Assembly: GCA_018350325.1 (NCBI GenBank)
Contig: JAEVLN010000004.1
Coordinates: forward strand, 2,170,001 to 2,234,000
Length of the DNA stretch: 64,000 nt
From: Globodera rostochiensis
Taxonomy: Eukaryota; Nematoda; Chromadorea; Rhabditida; Heteroderidae
Reading direction: 5' to 3'
Part shown: positions 50,657 through 62,561 of the stretch, in pieces
Layout: each line of letters starts with the position of its first letter
How positions within the stretch are numbered: the stretch's first letter is position 1
Made by a program: the position numbers and the translations under genes
Notes under the pieces: generated by a model
What the model saw: the letters and a program-made list of their open reading frames with translations, nothing else
What the model was told of the DNA's origin: nothing
Databases searched by the model: none

Positions 50657-51136
50657 AGGGTTAAAATAAAAAGAAAAACGGTAGTTGAGTTTAAATTTCA
50701 GCGGAAGCGGGACTCCCGCGGGACCCGCTCTTCGCTAATTTGGACTCAACAGGATTTTTCACGAATCCCGCTCCCGGCATTTTGACTTCACGACCTCGGA
50801 AATTTTATCTAATTGAGTTTATAAAGGGGGAGGAGGGAATTTCTTGAAAAGTTTGCAAATTTTCTTAACATACCCATATTGTCCTAACCAAAGTAAAGTT
50901 CAAACCCTTTCTTTTGTAGGCCATTTGATGCCGGGCTCAACGCAAAAAATAGGGAAAACGGTGCACGTTTAATAAAAACTTTGTTTTGTTTCCATTTTAA
51001 CAATTTTTTTTAAATGACAGAACGCCAAAAATAATAGGAAAATTTCAAATCGTTCAAGCAATAATTCAGTCCTGGTCCGTCCTGCTCCCGCTGAAATTTA
51101 AACTCAACTACCCCATTTTTCTTTTATTTTTACCCC
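50657..51136. mobile_element. MITE-like element with ~57-bp terminal inverted repeats
   Basis: The left end (50657-50713: GGGTTAAAATAAAAAGAAAA, then GGTAGTTGAGTTTAAATTTC, then AGCGG) is the imperfect reverse complement of the right end (51078-51136: GCTCCCGCTGAAATTTAAAC, then TCAACTACCCC, then TTTTTCTTTTATTTTTACCC). The ~365-bp interior has no ORF of note. It lies between glucose-6-phosphate isomerase and the arrestin gene. No clear target-site duplication was read. Confidence 0.7.
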
Positions 51137-51440
51137 AAAATTCGTAATTAATTTTTCTCAAAATGCCTCCGCTTTTGTGGCTTTGTTTGTGTGCCGTCAC
51201 ATTCATTCGTCGTAATCGACTGAATGAGTCACTTTCGTCCCAAAGGCTCCCGCCCATTTCAGCCATTCCGTTTACAATTAATTCTCGCCCGCCGTAATTG
51301 GATTCGTTTACATTTACAGCTCCCATCGATTGATTTTTGTTGGATGGAATTATTAAAATTGTTCATTTTGTCTCGAATAAATGATACATTAATTTGTTTC
51401 AATTTATTTAATAGTGCATAAAATATAGACAAAGAAAGTG

Positions 51441-53810
51441 TCAAAAAACACCGTCCACATAAAAAGGATGTTTCGGTGTGAATAGATTTGGGCCAAATTG
51501 GAATTTGCGTTCCCGCTCATCCGCCACCTTCACCGGCCCGGAATGGAGTTCCCTTAAACAGTGGGATAAGTGAACGTGCCCCCAAAGAGTGAGTGGGAAG
51601 GGCCCTCCTCCAGTTGAACATGGCGCCAACCTGAAGCACGGCGTCGGCAGTGCGGGGTACAGCTCGCTGAGCACGGAGGAAGGCATTCTGAACGGCACAC
51701 AATTTTTTCCGACAAAAAAAAAACTGGAGGATCATCTACCTGACTCGCTTCTTAGAGGCACAATTTCGTTCTGTTTCACTGTCCAAATTGTCCTCCTCTT
51801 TCTCCCCACCGCTTTCATCGTCGGCTCGCCCAAATGGCGTGCCGTTGTTCAACACTTTTTGGCCAATTGTGTTGCGGAGGTTTGGGGGCAGCAACGGAAT
51901 GGTTCCGATGACCACCGGAAGGGACACACAAAACGGCGGCGTCCGACACTAACAAATAAGAAAAAAAGAATGAATTAAAATGGACGACGTTAGAAGCAAT
52001 TTGAAGTCACAAAACATGGCTTACGCTTAGCTCAACGCAATACGTCACGTCAATGAGGCGGCATTTTGGCGTCAGCCGTGGCGGGACGGACGGCACCGTC
52101 AATGGCATTGCACTGCATTCGAACTCGCCGCCGCTGGGCACATTTTTCGCTCGTACAGTTTGCACTACATTTGTGGTCGTCCGTTGCTGTTCAGCACCCG
52201 CAAATGTTTTCGACCTGTGCGATTGGCGGTGGGTGGAGAATTTTGTGTCGAATTGAGCTAAGCAAACGGGGTCAATTCGTGCCCCCCCCGGGGTCAATTC
52301 GTGCCCCCCCCCGGGTCAATTCGTGCCCCCCCCGGGTCAATTCGTGCCCCCCCCGGGTCAATTCGTGCCCCCCCCGGGGTCAATTCGTGCCCCCCCGGGG
52401 TCAATTCGTGCCCCCCGGGGTCAATTCGTGCCCCCCGGGGTCAATTCGTGCCCCCCCCCCCGGGGTCAATTCGTGCCCCCCCCTCCGGGCTCAATTCGCC
52501 CCACCGGCCCGGGATCGATTCGTGCCCCCCCCCCTCCTCAAAGACACCTAACGCAACTTTAAGCCCTGAAAGGAATAAAAAAAAGTGCAATTCACTTGTA
52601 GAGCACTTTTTTGCACAGTCTGAGCTCCAACCCGCGCAGTGTTCGTCGACTTTCGTTGCGCACTTTTGCATTCACTCGCACACTTTCGCCCGGCGTGAAG
52701 CCGCCCCTGGCAATTCGCAATTCCGTGCTGACGGAGCCCAAACGGACGCAAAAGGCGCCCACAGAATGGGAGCAACGCGTTTCCAACGGCAGTGAGAGGA
52801 GCTGAAGAAAAACGATGAGCCCTGAGGCGCCCAGTGCCGAATTTGTGGGAGACCTCGGCCTCGCAGTTCAGGTCCTCGATGCCGACGACGGTGAAGGGCA
52901 GAAAGCACACGGTGTCAAAGTCCCACGGGCTTTCGCAGACGGCACGGCAAGTGTAACGGACAAAACCAAACTCGCCCTCGAAGGAGTTCGGCAAATTCTT
53001 TGGCAGAACGTAGGAGAAGGGAATCTCGTGGGTGCCGGCATGGAGAGTTCGGCCCTGAGGGGAAATGCCTTTAATCGTCGTCACGGTCCAACATTCTCTT
53101 TTTCTCATCCTCTCTCTTCACTCACGCACTCTCTCTCCTATCTCTACGCCCCTCTCCTTTCTCTCTGTTGTCTCCCCCCCCTCCAATGGTTCATCACCAT
53201 AAGTTTGATGCTGTCCTTTCGACGTTCCGCTGCCGTCCTTTCGGCACCGCCTCTCTCGCGCCGTTGCTGCTGCTCGTAGTCCTCCGCTTTCGGCAACTTT
53301 CGCGTGTACTCCGTGTTGAACTGCTCGCAAAAGTATGCCTCGTTGGCGCTGCACGTTTTGCGCGACTTTGTCCAATGCGTGCGCGCGCGTCCCTTCACCT
53401 CCAACAAAAGTTCGCTGACCCGACGCGGCTCCCGGCACTCAATGACCACCTGCGCTGAGCACGTCAAATTGGCATTTTTGGGGACTCTTTGAGCTCAGAG
53501 AGTTTAAAGAGTTTAAGCGTTATCGGGAATCTCTGTTTAATGATCCGATCGGAAATCGTCGGGAGCTAATGAATTGAAACGATTGTTTTGGTTTTTTGCC
53601 GCTGGGAATTTATGCCTTTCTGGACGGCCTATTTTTTGAGTTTTTGCCCACCTTTCCGACAATTTCTTGTCCAGCAAAGTACACGCCTTCGGCGTTGTCC
53701 AACACAATGCCAAAATGTTCAAAGAATGGAGCGCTGTGCCGATTCTGAGCCCCCACAGCGGCGGCGGCGGACCTTTCCCGCTGTTGCGATTTAATTGTGC
53801 CTTGGGACAT
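51441..53810 (-). CDS. arrestin-domain protein (alpha-arrestin/ARRDC type)
   Basis: ATG 53810 (MSQGTIKSQQRERSAAAAVG). N-lobe: HFGIVLDNAEGVYFAGQEIV, VVIECREPRRVSELLLEVKG then RARTHWTK, a charged Gln/Arg-rich insert, HAGTHEIPFSYVLPKNLPNS then FEGEFGFVRYTCRAV, and LPFTVVGIEDLN. C-lobe: LLSLPLETRCSHSVG, GGFTPGESVRVNAKVRNES, EFECSAMPLTVPSVPPRLTP then KCRLIDVTYCVELS, and CVSLPVVIGTIPL. The C-terminus is FGPNLFTPKHPFYVDGVF with TGA at 51443-51441. Such proteins link membrane cargo to endocytosis and ubiquitin ligases; nematodes carry expanded sets. No PPxY motif was seen in the exons read. The intron at about 52560-52260 is filled by a minisatellite. Exon edges in 51.4-51.75 kb are the least certain. 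Confidence 0.82.
52262..52530. repeat. minisatellite in arrestin intron (GGGGTCAATTCGTGCCCC)
   Basis: About ten copies of a ~21-25-bp unit, GGGGTCAATTCGTG followed by 6-12 C, then two or three degenerate copies. Unit length varies only through the C run. Confidence 0.95.
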
Positions 53811-54214
53811 CGCTCATTGGTTTTGGGCAATTCGGAAGGAAATTAATTGTTGTTGGCGGCATCTTTGGATCGGCACTTTAATTAGTTTAAATGTTCCAAA
53901 ATGAATTGTTTGGCACTTTGAGTTCAAAATGTTTGGTGCTTAAAAAAGGAAATGGCACGTGCCGCCGCATTCAATCGCCCCAAACAAACGAATGAACAAA
54001 ACGAATGAATGCGAAGCCAAAAAGTGAATTTGAATTGCCATTTTGTAAAACTCCTCTGACTGCTGTGGAAAAGCATTTGGCCAAAAAGTCTTAAAAAGTC
54101 AATAAAATTATGCCCCGAGGGATAGCCAACAGAACGCCCCCCGGCCCCCTCCCCTCCCCCCCCCCCCCAACAAAAAATTCCCACGCCGTTCCAACCATTG
54201 AGTAGCCTCGGGAA

Positions 54215-56600
54215 AGTGCTGCAGGCGACGGGGTCGGAAGGCGGGGAGGGGGGGGGGGGGGGGGAAGGAATAACGAGCGGAGCAGAAGATGAAAAACAAA
54301 GAGGGGACGGGGGGGGGAGGGGGTTGAGAATTGTCCCCCGAGGGCGTGCCGTCCGCTGTCTTAGCCTCCATCTCATAAATAAATAGCATTTGCCCCTGAG
54401 CGAAAGGAGCAAACATCGAATTCGAAAATCCGAGAAATCCCTTTCAGAATGAATTGGAACAAAAACGCAAATTTCCCCGCCGCCGCAGCAACAGAAACAG
54501 CGGCTCCGATTAATGAGTTGATGGGGCCTGGGAATCTGCCGAATGGGCGCCGGTGGATGATGGATGGTTAATGGGCCGGACGGAGCCCCCGAGGGGACGG
54601 AGAAATGATCAACCACCCCCAACACGCCGCGGGGCATATGTCGCGGGGTCAAATGGGCCCAAAGGATGGCTTAGGGCATGCTGAACAACAACAAATGGCT
54701 TAGCGCCATCACCTTGGCGGAAAAACAATTTTATGACATTAAATCAAATTATTCGAGGACTCAAAGACCGCTCCAAAACATTGCATTCAATTGTTGTGAA
54801 TAATTTAATTCTCCGCTTTCTTTCAACGACAAATCAACAAATAATCAAATATAATAACGTATAATGTCAAAGTCAAAAAACCCGCTTCCCCAATCACCGC
54901 TATTTTATCAAATGTCGTCCGTGTCCAACACAACGCGCCATGTTAAGTTCTCACTGCTCAACAACAAATCATTGAGCATAATCCACGCGGTATCAAAGCG
55001 ATCTTTGTGGTAGGAGAAGGGACAAATTGAAACAAAAAAAAATTACAAAATTTCCCCGAAAAAACCAGCAGGCCTTTCCTCACAAAATCAATTTGTACTC
55101 ACAATTGTCTTGAGGAGAACAGCACAATTTGAAAATCGTCGGGTGGCAATTGCACAGAGCGAGCAAAGCGTTCGTGTCGGGCGCGGGCGCTCCTTTGGGC
55201 ACCAATTTAGGCTTGAAATGCGCAAAATTGCATTTGAACCCCCGGTAAAATGTGCCAAACTTACGGCAATGTCGATCAACGACTGAATTCGGATGGCATT
55301 GTTGCTGTAACGGCGCAAAAGGCGAAACAAATTGGAACCTGACAATTTTACTAATGAATTTGTGTTCAAAAAACAAAAAGTACTGACATAAATTCTTCCC
55401 CAAACAGAACAGCCGGGTCTGCGCGACTTCCTCGGAAACATAGAAAATGCCGTTCTTTCTGTCCACTCTCAACAAGTCGTCGTCTGACTCCAACAACGAA
55501 ACAACGGTTGGCATTATGTTGTTGAAAAAAAAACCCTCCTGCGTTGGACGTCCCCTCTTCTGACGCTAAAACCAAAAGAGATGTTATTTTTGTATTAATG
55601 GTGCCAGAAATAACTGCGGCATAATCAATAAGTGCCAATTCGACTTACATTCTCAAACTGCACATATTGCTCCACTGTAAAGCCGTCCGGATGAAGCCGA
55701 TGAAGTCGCTGTAAAGCATGCAGAACGGCGCCGAGGTTCGCAAAACGCTGGTAAAGGCTTCGGTCAGGAGACAACTGTCCGTCCACCATGGTCAAGCTGT
55801 AAACAAATGTGTGAACTCGCAGAATATGTTGGGGAACATCACACTGTACATTTCATTCGCCCGGTTCTCCATTTGCTGCTGAACTTGCTCAAAGTCAAAT
55901 ACTTCTGCGCCCGCCAACTGGTAGTATTGTGCATGGGAAAATGACGCGAACGCTGCGGCAAGAGGAGAAGACGCGGGAACGACGGTATGCGACACGGGGG
56001 GAGGAGAAGATTCCTGTAGAAAAATACGTGTAAAATATGCGTTGGTCGAGTCAATTATTCATGCGTCAGCAATAATACTAGCCAATGTTTAAATTATCGT
56101 AAAAATTTCAACGAAATATTTATACACCCAAAAGATAGCAACAATAATTAAATATAAGTGCACATACCCGAATACTGTGCAAGTTTTCGTTTGAAGAGAA
56201 GCTACTGGACATGGGAAGGCGCGCGTTCTGTGCTTCCTGAATATTCTGAGACCGGGGCGACAACGCCGAAAGCGGCTGCGGAACGGTGCTGTTTCGGCAA
56301 TCGGTGTTTTCAGTGTTGAACGCTTCTTTGAGTGCCTCGGTAATGTCGAATTTGTTGGAGCTGATGTCGGACTTGCAAGTGCTGCTGCCAGATTTGTAAG
56401 TGGTTGTGTCGAAGCCAGGCGGTGCACGAAAACCCGGAGGCGCTGCAATGTGCGCGCCCACGGCGGCAGCGGCGACGGGATGATGATCGATGTCGGGAGA
56501 GAAAAATGGACGAGTTGGGATGCCAGGAGGAGGCTCGTTAATAGTGGGGAACTCATTCTCGCGCTCCAACAAATTCTCTTGCAATTGTTCGGCTTTCGCC
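54215..56600. repeat. segmental duplication, left copy
   Basis: A direct repeat of roughly 59050-61150. It starts in a GCAGGCGACGGGGTCGGA block near 54222, runs through the 3' flank (GGATGGCTTAGGGCATGCTG near 54664) and all C-terminal exons, and stops inside an exon near the FPTINEPPPGIP codons. Copies differ by scattered substitutions and by a larger G/C-run insertion in the left copy (54150-54330). Confidence 0.85.
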
Positions 56601-57535
56601 GTCAGTTCGGTGGTACGTTCATCGAACAGTGACAATTCCCTTTGCATTTCGGATTGTTCTTTGAGCTGAAAACTGTAAATTCAAAAAAAAAACCAAGCAA
56701 TAAAAAACCATTTGAAAGCGCAGTTCGTTGATCTTCTGCTCACGTTCCCCAAAAAGCTGATCACACTTATTGCGCAGCAGGCAAATGTCATCTTAATAAA
56801 ATTTAATAAACTCGATTTGATCCGTTTGGTTACCCAAATGGCGCCGCTTCTCGTTGGTCAACTTGGACACTTGCAATTCGAGCTCGTCTTTCCGTTTCTC
56901 GAGGCAGAGGCGATCATTTTGAAGTTCCGTCTTCAAAAGGGACTTTCATTAAGCCAAAGACTGATAAATTACGGTTTGCACTCCTTCCCCCCCCCTTCTT
57001 AAAATGTTGGCATCCAAATAGATGTTTTCATTTCGAGCTCTGAAGCCAGAATTCCAACTTATTAAGGGAACCAGCAAGGTTTGTTCCACAAAACGCCAGG
57101 CCAAACCTTTTCCTGAATCAAGCTGTCACGACTCTTAACCAGCGACTCGGTGAAGCGAGCTGCATCCAACTTCTCTTGCTCTTAAATTTTCTAACAATTA
57201 AAAAGTAATATTAAACAGAATAAGTACCAAGTGTTCCAAGTCGGTCCTTCAACAACGCGTTTTGGTCCTGGACATCTTTGAATTTCTCGCTTTTCTCGTC
57301 CAACTGTTTGCAGACAGTAAAAATTTCGTGTTCTAAAAACAACAAAAAAAAAATGAAAAAAAATCGTCTAATAACAACCAAGTTGCGCAATTCGTTTCTG
57401 CTCATCAATGCTCTTTAACTGCTCGCCAACTGATGAATCCGCGGTTTCCATTGCGGGTTGAAGAGGGCGGCCTCCCAACTTGCCAACATCAGTTTGCTGT
57501 TGTGTACTGCTTGGAAACGGCTCGATGTTTTCCAT
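54908..57535 (-). CDS. coiled-coil protein with novel C-terminal region (paralogue A)
   Basis: ATG 57535 (MENIEPFPSSTQQQTDVGKL). The first half is predicted coiled coil: LDEKSEKFKDVQDQNALLKD, DAARFTESLVKSRDSLIQEK, DRLCLEKRKDELELQVSKLT, LTAKAEQLQENLLERE. It then passes within one exon into a Pro-rich linker (FPTINEPPPGIPTRPF, PPGFRAPPGFD) and a C-terminal part shared with paralogue B: AQYYQLAGAEVFDFEQVQQQ, DRSLYQRFANLGAVLHALQR, KRGRPTQEGFFFNNIMPTVV, LLESDDDLLRVDRKNG, RLLRRYSNNAIRIQSLIDIA, DTNALLALCNCHP, FDTAWIMLNDLLL, ending VVLDTDDI with TGA at 54910-54908. The exon near 57000 (ELEMKTS) does not splice cleanly. Family not recognised; a scaffold role is only suggested by the coiled coil. Confidence 0.65.
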
Positions 57536-57772
57536 TTTAAAAAAATCACTCTGAAATTTCAAGCTTCATACGTGTGTATGTGTGTGACTTACTCAAAAAG
57601 AGCTATCAGACAAAAAATTTTGAAGAAAATTCATCAAGCCCCAAAACGAGGTACCAACAATCACCGGTCTATTTTAGGGCAATTAAGCGATATTTCGGCT
57701 TTTTGTGACGGGATCATGAATAGTAAAAAAAAACTATGCTTGGTGTAAAATACGTTGGTTTGTACCGTGCTC

Positions 57773-58121
57773 CGACATTTGCGGGCCGTACCGGGTCAAT
57801 GAATTGCTTCAACCCTAATCGATTCAGACATTCTTTAAGTCATCCGGAAGCTTCGAGATGAAGCCATTGTTAGGCTAAAGTTTTACGATTGGACAAAACT
57901 CAAAGAAGTTATGGCTGAAAACCCAAAAATCGGGATTTTGAAAAATTTTCAAGTTTTCGGCCATAACTTTTTTGGGACCTGTCCAATCGCAAAACTTTAG
58001 CTTACTACGATCTTTTTCTCTTTGAGAGCTTTTGGATGGCTTTAAGAATGTCTGAATCGGTTAAGATTGAAGCAATTTATTGATCCGGTCCGACCCACAA
58101 AAGTCTGGACCGCAAATGTCG
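57773..58121. mobile_element. foldback (long inverted repeat) element
   Basis: The two halves are near-perfect reverse complements of each other. CGACATTTGCGG (57773) pairs with CCGCAAATGTCG (58110-58121), GATTCAGACATTCTTTAA with TTTAAGAATGTCTGAATC, and GATTGGACAAAAC with the opposite GTCCAATCGCAAAAC. Only a short spacer lies between arms near 57940. Both sides carry TTGGTTTGTAC (57755-57765 and 58132-58142), possibly a target-site duplication with some flanking sequence. Non-coding. Confidence 0.8.
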
Positions 58122-58142
58122 TAGAACCGATTTGGTTTGTAC

Positions 58143-58729
58143 ACCCCGTTTTTTGAAAAATAAATTTTTCTTATAAGTCGAACCGCTAAACTGCGAATGA
58201 CTGAAAAAGCAATTCTTCACACCTCTCACCATCCGACAACAACCCAAAACAGCGGATGACAACTCCCATCCCATGTCCAGATCTTGGGGACCAATTAGCT
58301 GAGATTGGGCGATTAATGGACATATGGGATCAGCCGAGCCGAACACATCCCCCCCCCCCCTCTGCTCTTCACATACAGTAGTAAAGCTAAAGCTGCTGGG
58401 CCTCGGGAATGGTCTCCCCAGTGATCGATCACTCCTCCTCCTCTCTCTCAGATGGGGCTGTCGCCCCCCGCGGCAAGGCTCAGCCTCCCAATGGTCGGGA
58501 TGGAAACCGGACGGGAGAATGGACTTGAGCCCGCTTAAGCCACCCCTTTTATTGGCCCCCTAGGGGGAGGAGTGTTTCCGCTCGAGCGGCCACTCTCTCC
58601 AGAAGCTCAGTCCCGGTCTTACAACATTTTGCAGCACGCGCATGGCCCAACTACTGGCACTAACGTTCTAAAGTGTCAGGAAACGCGACCGACAGCCCGA
58701 GCCGTGGATGGCCAGCAGTATGCGCTGTG
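58143..58729. other. unassigned sequence between foldback element and BTB fragment
   Basis: A short GC-richer block (58380-58730) unlike its AT-rich neighbours. The plus-strand frame at 58572-58832 runs into duplicated DNA and has no recognisable domain. It may be an inserted repeat of unknown type. Confidence 0.35.
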
Positions 58730-58969
58730 CTGTTGTCACGCGGGCTGCTGCTTGACATGTCGCAAAGTTCCATCAACTTTGGCAGCCGGAGGAATTCGGC
58801 TTCGCTTTTCAGATCTGATAATTGTACAGTAAAGAAATGGACGACAAAATCAGTGTCATCATTAATTAACCTTCATCAGTGACCCCTTCAGGCAGCCTTC
58901 CAACCAATTTTCCGGTCCTCAGATATTTCACCAACCGCCTCCGCTGAGACTGATAATCGAATTCGGCAT
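58730..58969 (-). pseudogene. broken BTB/T1 fragment, deletion derivative of paralogue B 5' exons
   Basis: The start MPNSIISLSGGGW (ATG at 58969) matches exon 1 of paralogue B but hits TGA after 13 codons. The sequence then jumps straight into the KYLRTGKLVGRLPEGVTDEG exon, so the middle of the domain is missing. Bases 58730-58930 are identical, intron included, to 61351-61551 as far as I can read them. The homology ends abruptly at 58730. Confidence 0.8.
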
Positions 58970-59049
58970 TTTGATAGCAAAAAATGATGTCTGTACAAAG
59001 AGAACCTATTAATTTTACAATTGGAACTAAAAGCGTCAATTTAAGAGAA

Positions 59050-61150
59050 AGGCCTGCAGGCGACGGGGTCGGAGGGATGACGAGCGGATCGGAAGATGAA
59101 AACAAAGAGGGGATGGAGGAGGGGAGGGGGAGGGGGCTGAGAATTGTGCCCCGAGGGCGTGCCGCGGGGTTAAATGGGCTCAAAGGATGGCTTAGGGCAT
59201 GCTGAACAACAACAAATGGCTAAGCGTCCATCACCTTGGCGGAAAAACAATTTTATGACATTAAATCAAATTATTCGAGGACTCAAAGACCGCTCCAAAA
59301 CTTTCCATTCAATTGTTGTGAATAATTTAATTCTCCGCTTCCTTTCAACGACAAAATCAACAAATAGTCAAATAAGTAATAAACGTATAAAGTCAAATTT
59401 TCCAAAAACCCGCTTCCCCAATCACCGCTCATTTATCAAATGTCGTCCGTGTCCAAAACAACGCGCCATGTCAAGTTCTCACTGTTCAACAACAAATCGT
59501 TGAGCATAATCCACGCGGTATCAAAGCGATCTTTTTTGTGGAAGAAGGGACAAATTGAAACAAAAAAATTCCCCCACAAAATCAAGCTGTACTCACAATT
59601 GTCTTGAGGCGAACAGCACAATTTGAAAATCGTCGGATGGCAATTGCACAGAGCGAGCAAAGCGTTCGTGTCGGGCGCGGGCGCTCCTTTGGGCACCAAT
59701 TTAGGCTTAAAAGGCGCGAAAAATTCCATTTGAACGTCGGCAAATGTGCCAAACTTACGGCAATGTCGAACAACTGCTGAACCCGGATGGCATTGTCACT
59801 GTAACGGCGCAAAAGTCGGTACAAATTGGAACCTGACAATTTTACTAATGAATTTGTGTTCAAAAAACAAAAAGTACTGACACAAATTCTTCCCCAAACA
59901 GAAAAGCCGGGTCTGCGCGACTTCCGCAGAAACATGGAATGTGCCGTTCTTTCTGTCCACTCTCAACAAGTCGTCGTCCGACTCCAACAACGAAACAACG
60001 GTTGGCATTATGTTGTTGAAGAAAAAGCCCTCCTGCGTTGGACGTCCCCTCTTCTGACGCTAAAACCAAAAGAGATGTTATTTTTGTATTAATGGTGCCA
60101 GAAATAACTGCGGCATAATCAATAAGTGCCAATTCGACTTACATTCTCAAACTGCACATATTGCTCCACTGTAAAGCCGTCCGGGTGAAGCCGATGAAGT
60201 CGCTGCAAGGCATGCAGAACGGCGCCGAGGTTCGCAAAACGCTGGTAAAGGCTTCGGTCAGGAGACGCCTGTCCGTCCACCATGGTCAAGCTGTAAACAA
60301 ATGTTTGAACTCGCAGAATATGTTGGGGAACATCTACTGTACATTTCATTCGCCCGGTTCTCCATTTGCTGATGGGCTTGCTGAAAGTTCAGCACCGCTG
60401 GCCCCGACAATTGGTAGTATTGTGCACGGGCAAACGACGCCGACGGTGCGGGAGGAGACGCGGGAGCGACGGTATGCGCCACGGGGGGAGGAGAAGGTTC
60501 CTGCAAAAACGAATTTATATTAATTGGCAAGAACTGTCCAAAAAATATTTATTTTCTCCCAAAAATGCCAACAATAATTAAATTTAAGTGCAAGTACCCG
60601 CTGGCTAATACTGTGCAAGTTTTCGTTTGAAGAGAAACTGCTGGACATGGGCAAGCGCGCGTTCTGGGCCTCCTGAACATTCTGCGACCGGGGTGACAAC
60701 GCCGAAAGCGACTGCTGCTGAACGACGGTGGCCGTGCTGTTGTCGGTGGGGTCACTGTTAAACGCTTCTTTGAGTGCTTCGCTTATGTCGAATTTGTTGG
60801 AGCTGATGTCGAATTTGGAGCCACTTTCAGATTTGCCGGAGATGATGTCGGGCTTGTAGCCGTCGATGTCAAATTTGTTTGAAGCCAAGTCGGACGATAT
60901 GTTTGACAATGAGCCGGTGTTGTCGATTCTGCTGGAAAAGATGTCGGCGGATTTGTTCGAGCTGTTGTCGAATTTGTTGGTGGTACGGCTGTCGCTGAGG
61001 CCAATGTCGAAGCCGGGCGGTGCACGAAAGCCCGGAGGCGCCGCAATGTGCGCGCCCACGGCGGCAGCGGTAGTGGCGGTGACGGAATGACCGAAGTCGG
61101 GCGGGTGCGATGGACGAATCGGAATGCCAGGAGGGGGCTCGTTGATGGTG
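59050..61150. repeat. segmental duplication, right copy
   Basis: Direct repeat partner of 54215-56600. It starts near 59056 (GCAGGCGACGGGGTCGGA), just 65 bp or so past the BTB fragment, and covers the 3' flank and C-terminal exons of paralogue B. Confidence 0.85.
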
Positions 61151-62037
61151 GGAAAGTGCTGGTGCTGATACAATGACATGGTCGACGCGTACCGAGACTG
61201 GAATTAAGCCAGATAAAAAAAAATTTCAATTGCAAATTTATCACAATCTCTATTTTATTAGCTTCAGCAAAATGTGACTCCACCAAATACAAAATTTCGG
61301 TTCAACAGCAGCAAATCAAAAAATAACATACACCCATCATCGAAATGCTGCTGTTGTCACGCGGGCTGCTGCTTGACATGTCGCAAAGTTCCATCAACTT
61401 TGGCAGCCGGAGGAATTCGGCTTCGCTTTTCAGATCTGATAATTGTACAGTAAAGAAATGGACGACAAAATCAGTGTCATCATTAATTAACCTTCATCAG
61501 TGACCCCTTCAGGCAGCCTTCCAACCAATTTTCCGGTCCTCAGATATTTCAGCAACGCCTCAAACACCCGCGGGTCCATGTCGATGCTCCACCCTTCGTC
61601 ACTCTAAAAATGAATCTTTCCTGGGACTCTAACCTTTTTAATGGCCTAAACAATGTTTCCCCAACCGGGCATGAAGTTCAGTCAGTACCCGTAATAAATG
61701 ATGGGTTAGAAAATAATTACGCTGTAAATGCGCCCATTCGATTCGTTGCACAATTCGTCGGGGTCCATCGTCCCATCGACCATCAACGCCAACAGAGAGC
61801 CCGGCTCGCGCTGCATCGACCCACGCGACGTGCGGAACTCCTGCAAAAGAACGGTGCTAAGAGCAAGTTCAACACCGTTAAAATGTTCAATCACAAAAAG
61901 TCTTCTTTCCAAAACAACAACAAAACACGACGGCTTTCGAGTAAAATTTGTTCCCCAAAAACAAATTGACGCACCTTTCCTGCCACATCCAGCACGACCC
62001 AATTGCCGCCGCTAACACTGATAATTGAATTCGGCAT
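59436..62037 (-). CDS. BTB/T1-domain protein with novel C-terminal region (paralogue B)
   Basis: ATG 62037 (MPNSIISVSGGNWVVLDVAG, then K). The N-terminal domain is a T1/KCTD-type BTB fold: VVLDVAGK, EFRTSRGSMQREPGSLLALM then VDGTMD, GWSIDMDPRVFEALLKYLRT then GKL, LKSEAEFLRLPKLMELCD. It joins in phase 0 (SISMMG|SRYAST) to a Pro/Ser/Asn-rich linker (APPGFRAPPGFDIG and several NKFD repeats). The C-terminal part is homologous to paralogue A: AQYYQLSGPAVLNFQQAHQQ, DRSLYQRFANLGAVLHALQR, LLESDDDLLRVDRKNG, RLLRRYSDNAIRVQQLFDIA, ending VVLDTDDI with TGA at 59438-59436. KCTD-type BTB domains often tetra- or pentamerise and recruit Cullin-3, so an adaptor role is possible. The C-terminal part is unrecognised. 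Confidence 0.72.
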
Positions 62038-62561
62038 TTTTGATCGCAAAAAAATGAATGTCTGTACAAAAAGAAAAATTACTAATTTTAAAATTGGAAC
62101 TAGGCCCACTTTGACCAGAATGATTGAAAAAAATTGACAATCGACATAAACTACAAACAACAAATGCTCATTCAAAAACGGATACCGACAAACACTTTAT
62201 AGCGGTTTATACGACAAGAAAAAAGGCTCAATAACATTTAAAATTAAAGGAACCCATTTATGTATTATAACAACAAAGCACAAAAACTGTGCGATCTTAT
62301 CGCGATGACAATGTGGCCCGTTGCACCCGGGAGACACTCACTCAAAACAACTTTGGCCTATCTTACTTTTTGTCCGAAAACTTTAATCTGAATTCAAAAA
62401 AATTCGCCAAGCAAGTCGGGTTTTTCGAGGGTGTCCCACAAACGGACAGCGGGTCCAAAGTGTATATTATTATGAACAGAGCATTATTTCTCAAAAAGGG
62501 CGGGTGCCGTGTCATCCTCCCGCCCCCTCTTTCGTTGTGTTCGCGCGTGCCCTCTTTCCCA

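Noticed and set aside
52066..52795. Overlapping plus-strand ORFs rich in PPGSIRAP and NSCPP repeats
   Set aside because: Translations of the arrestin intronic minisatellite.
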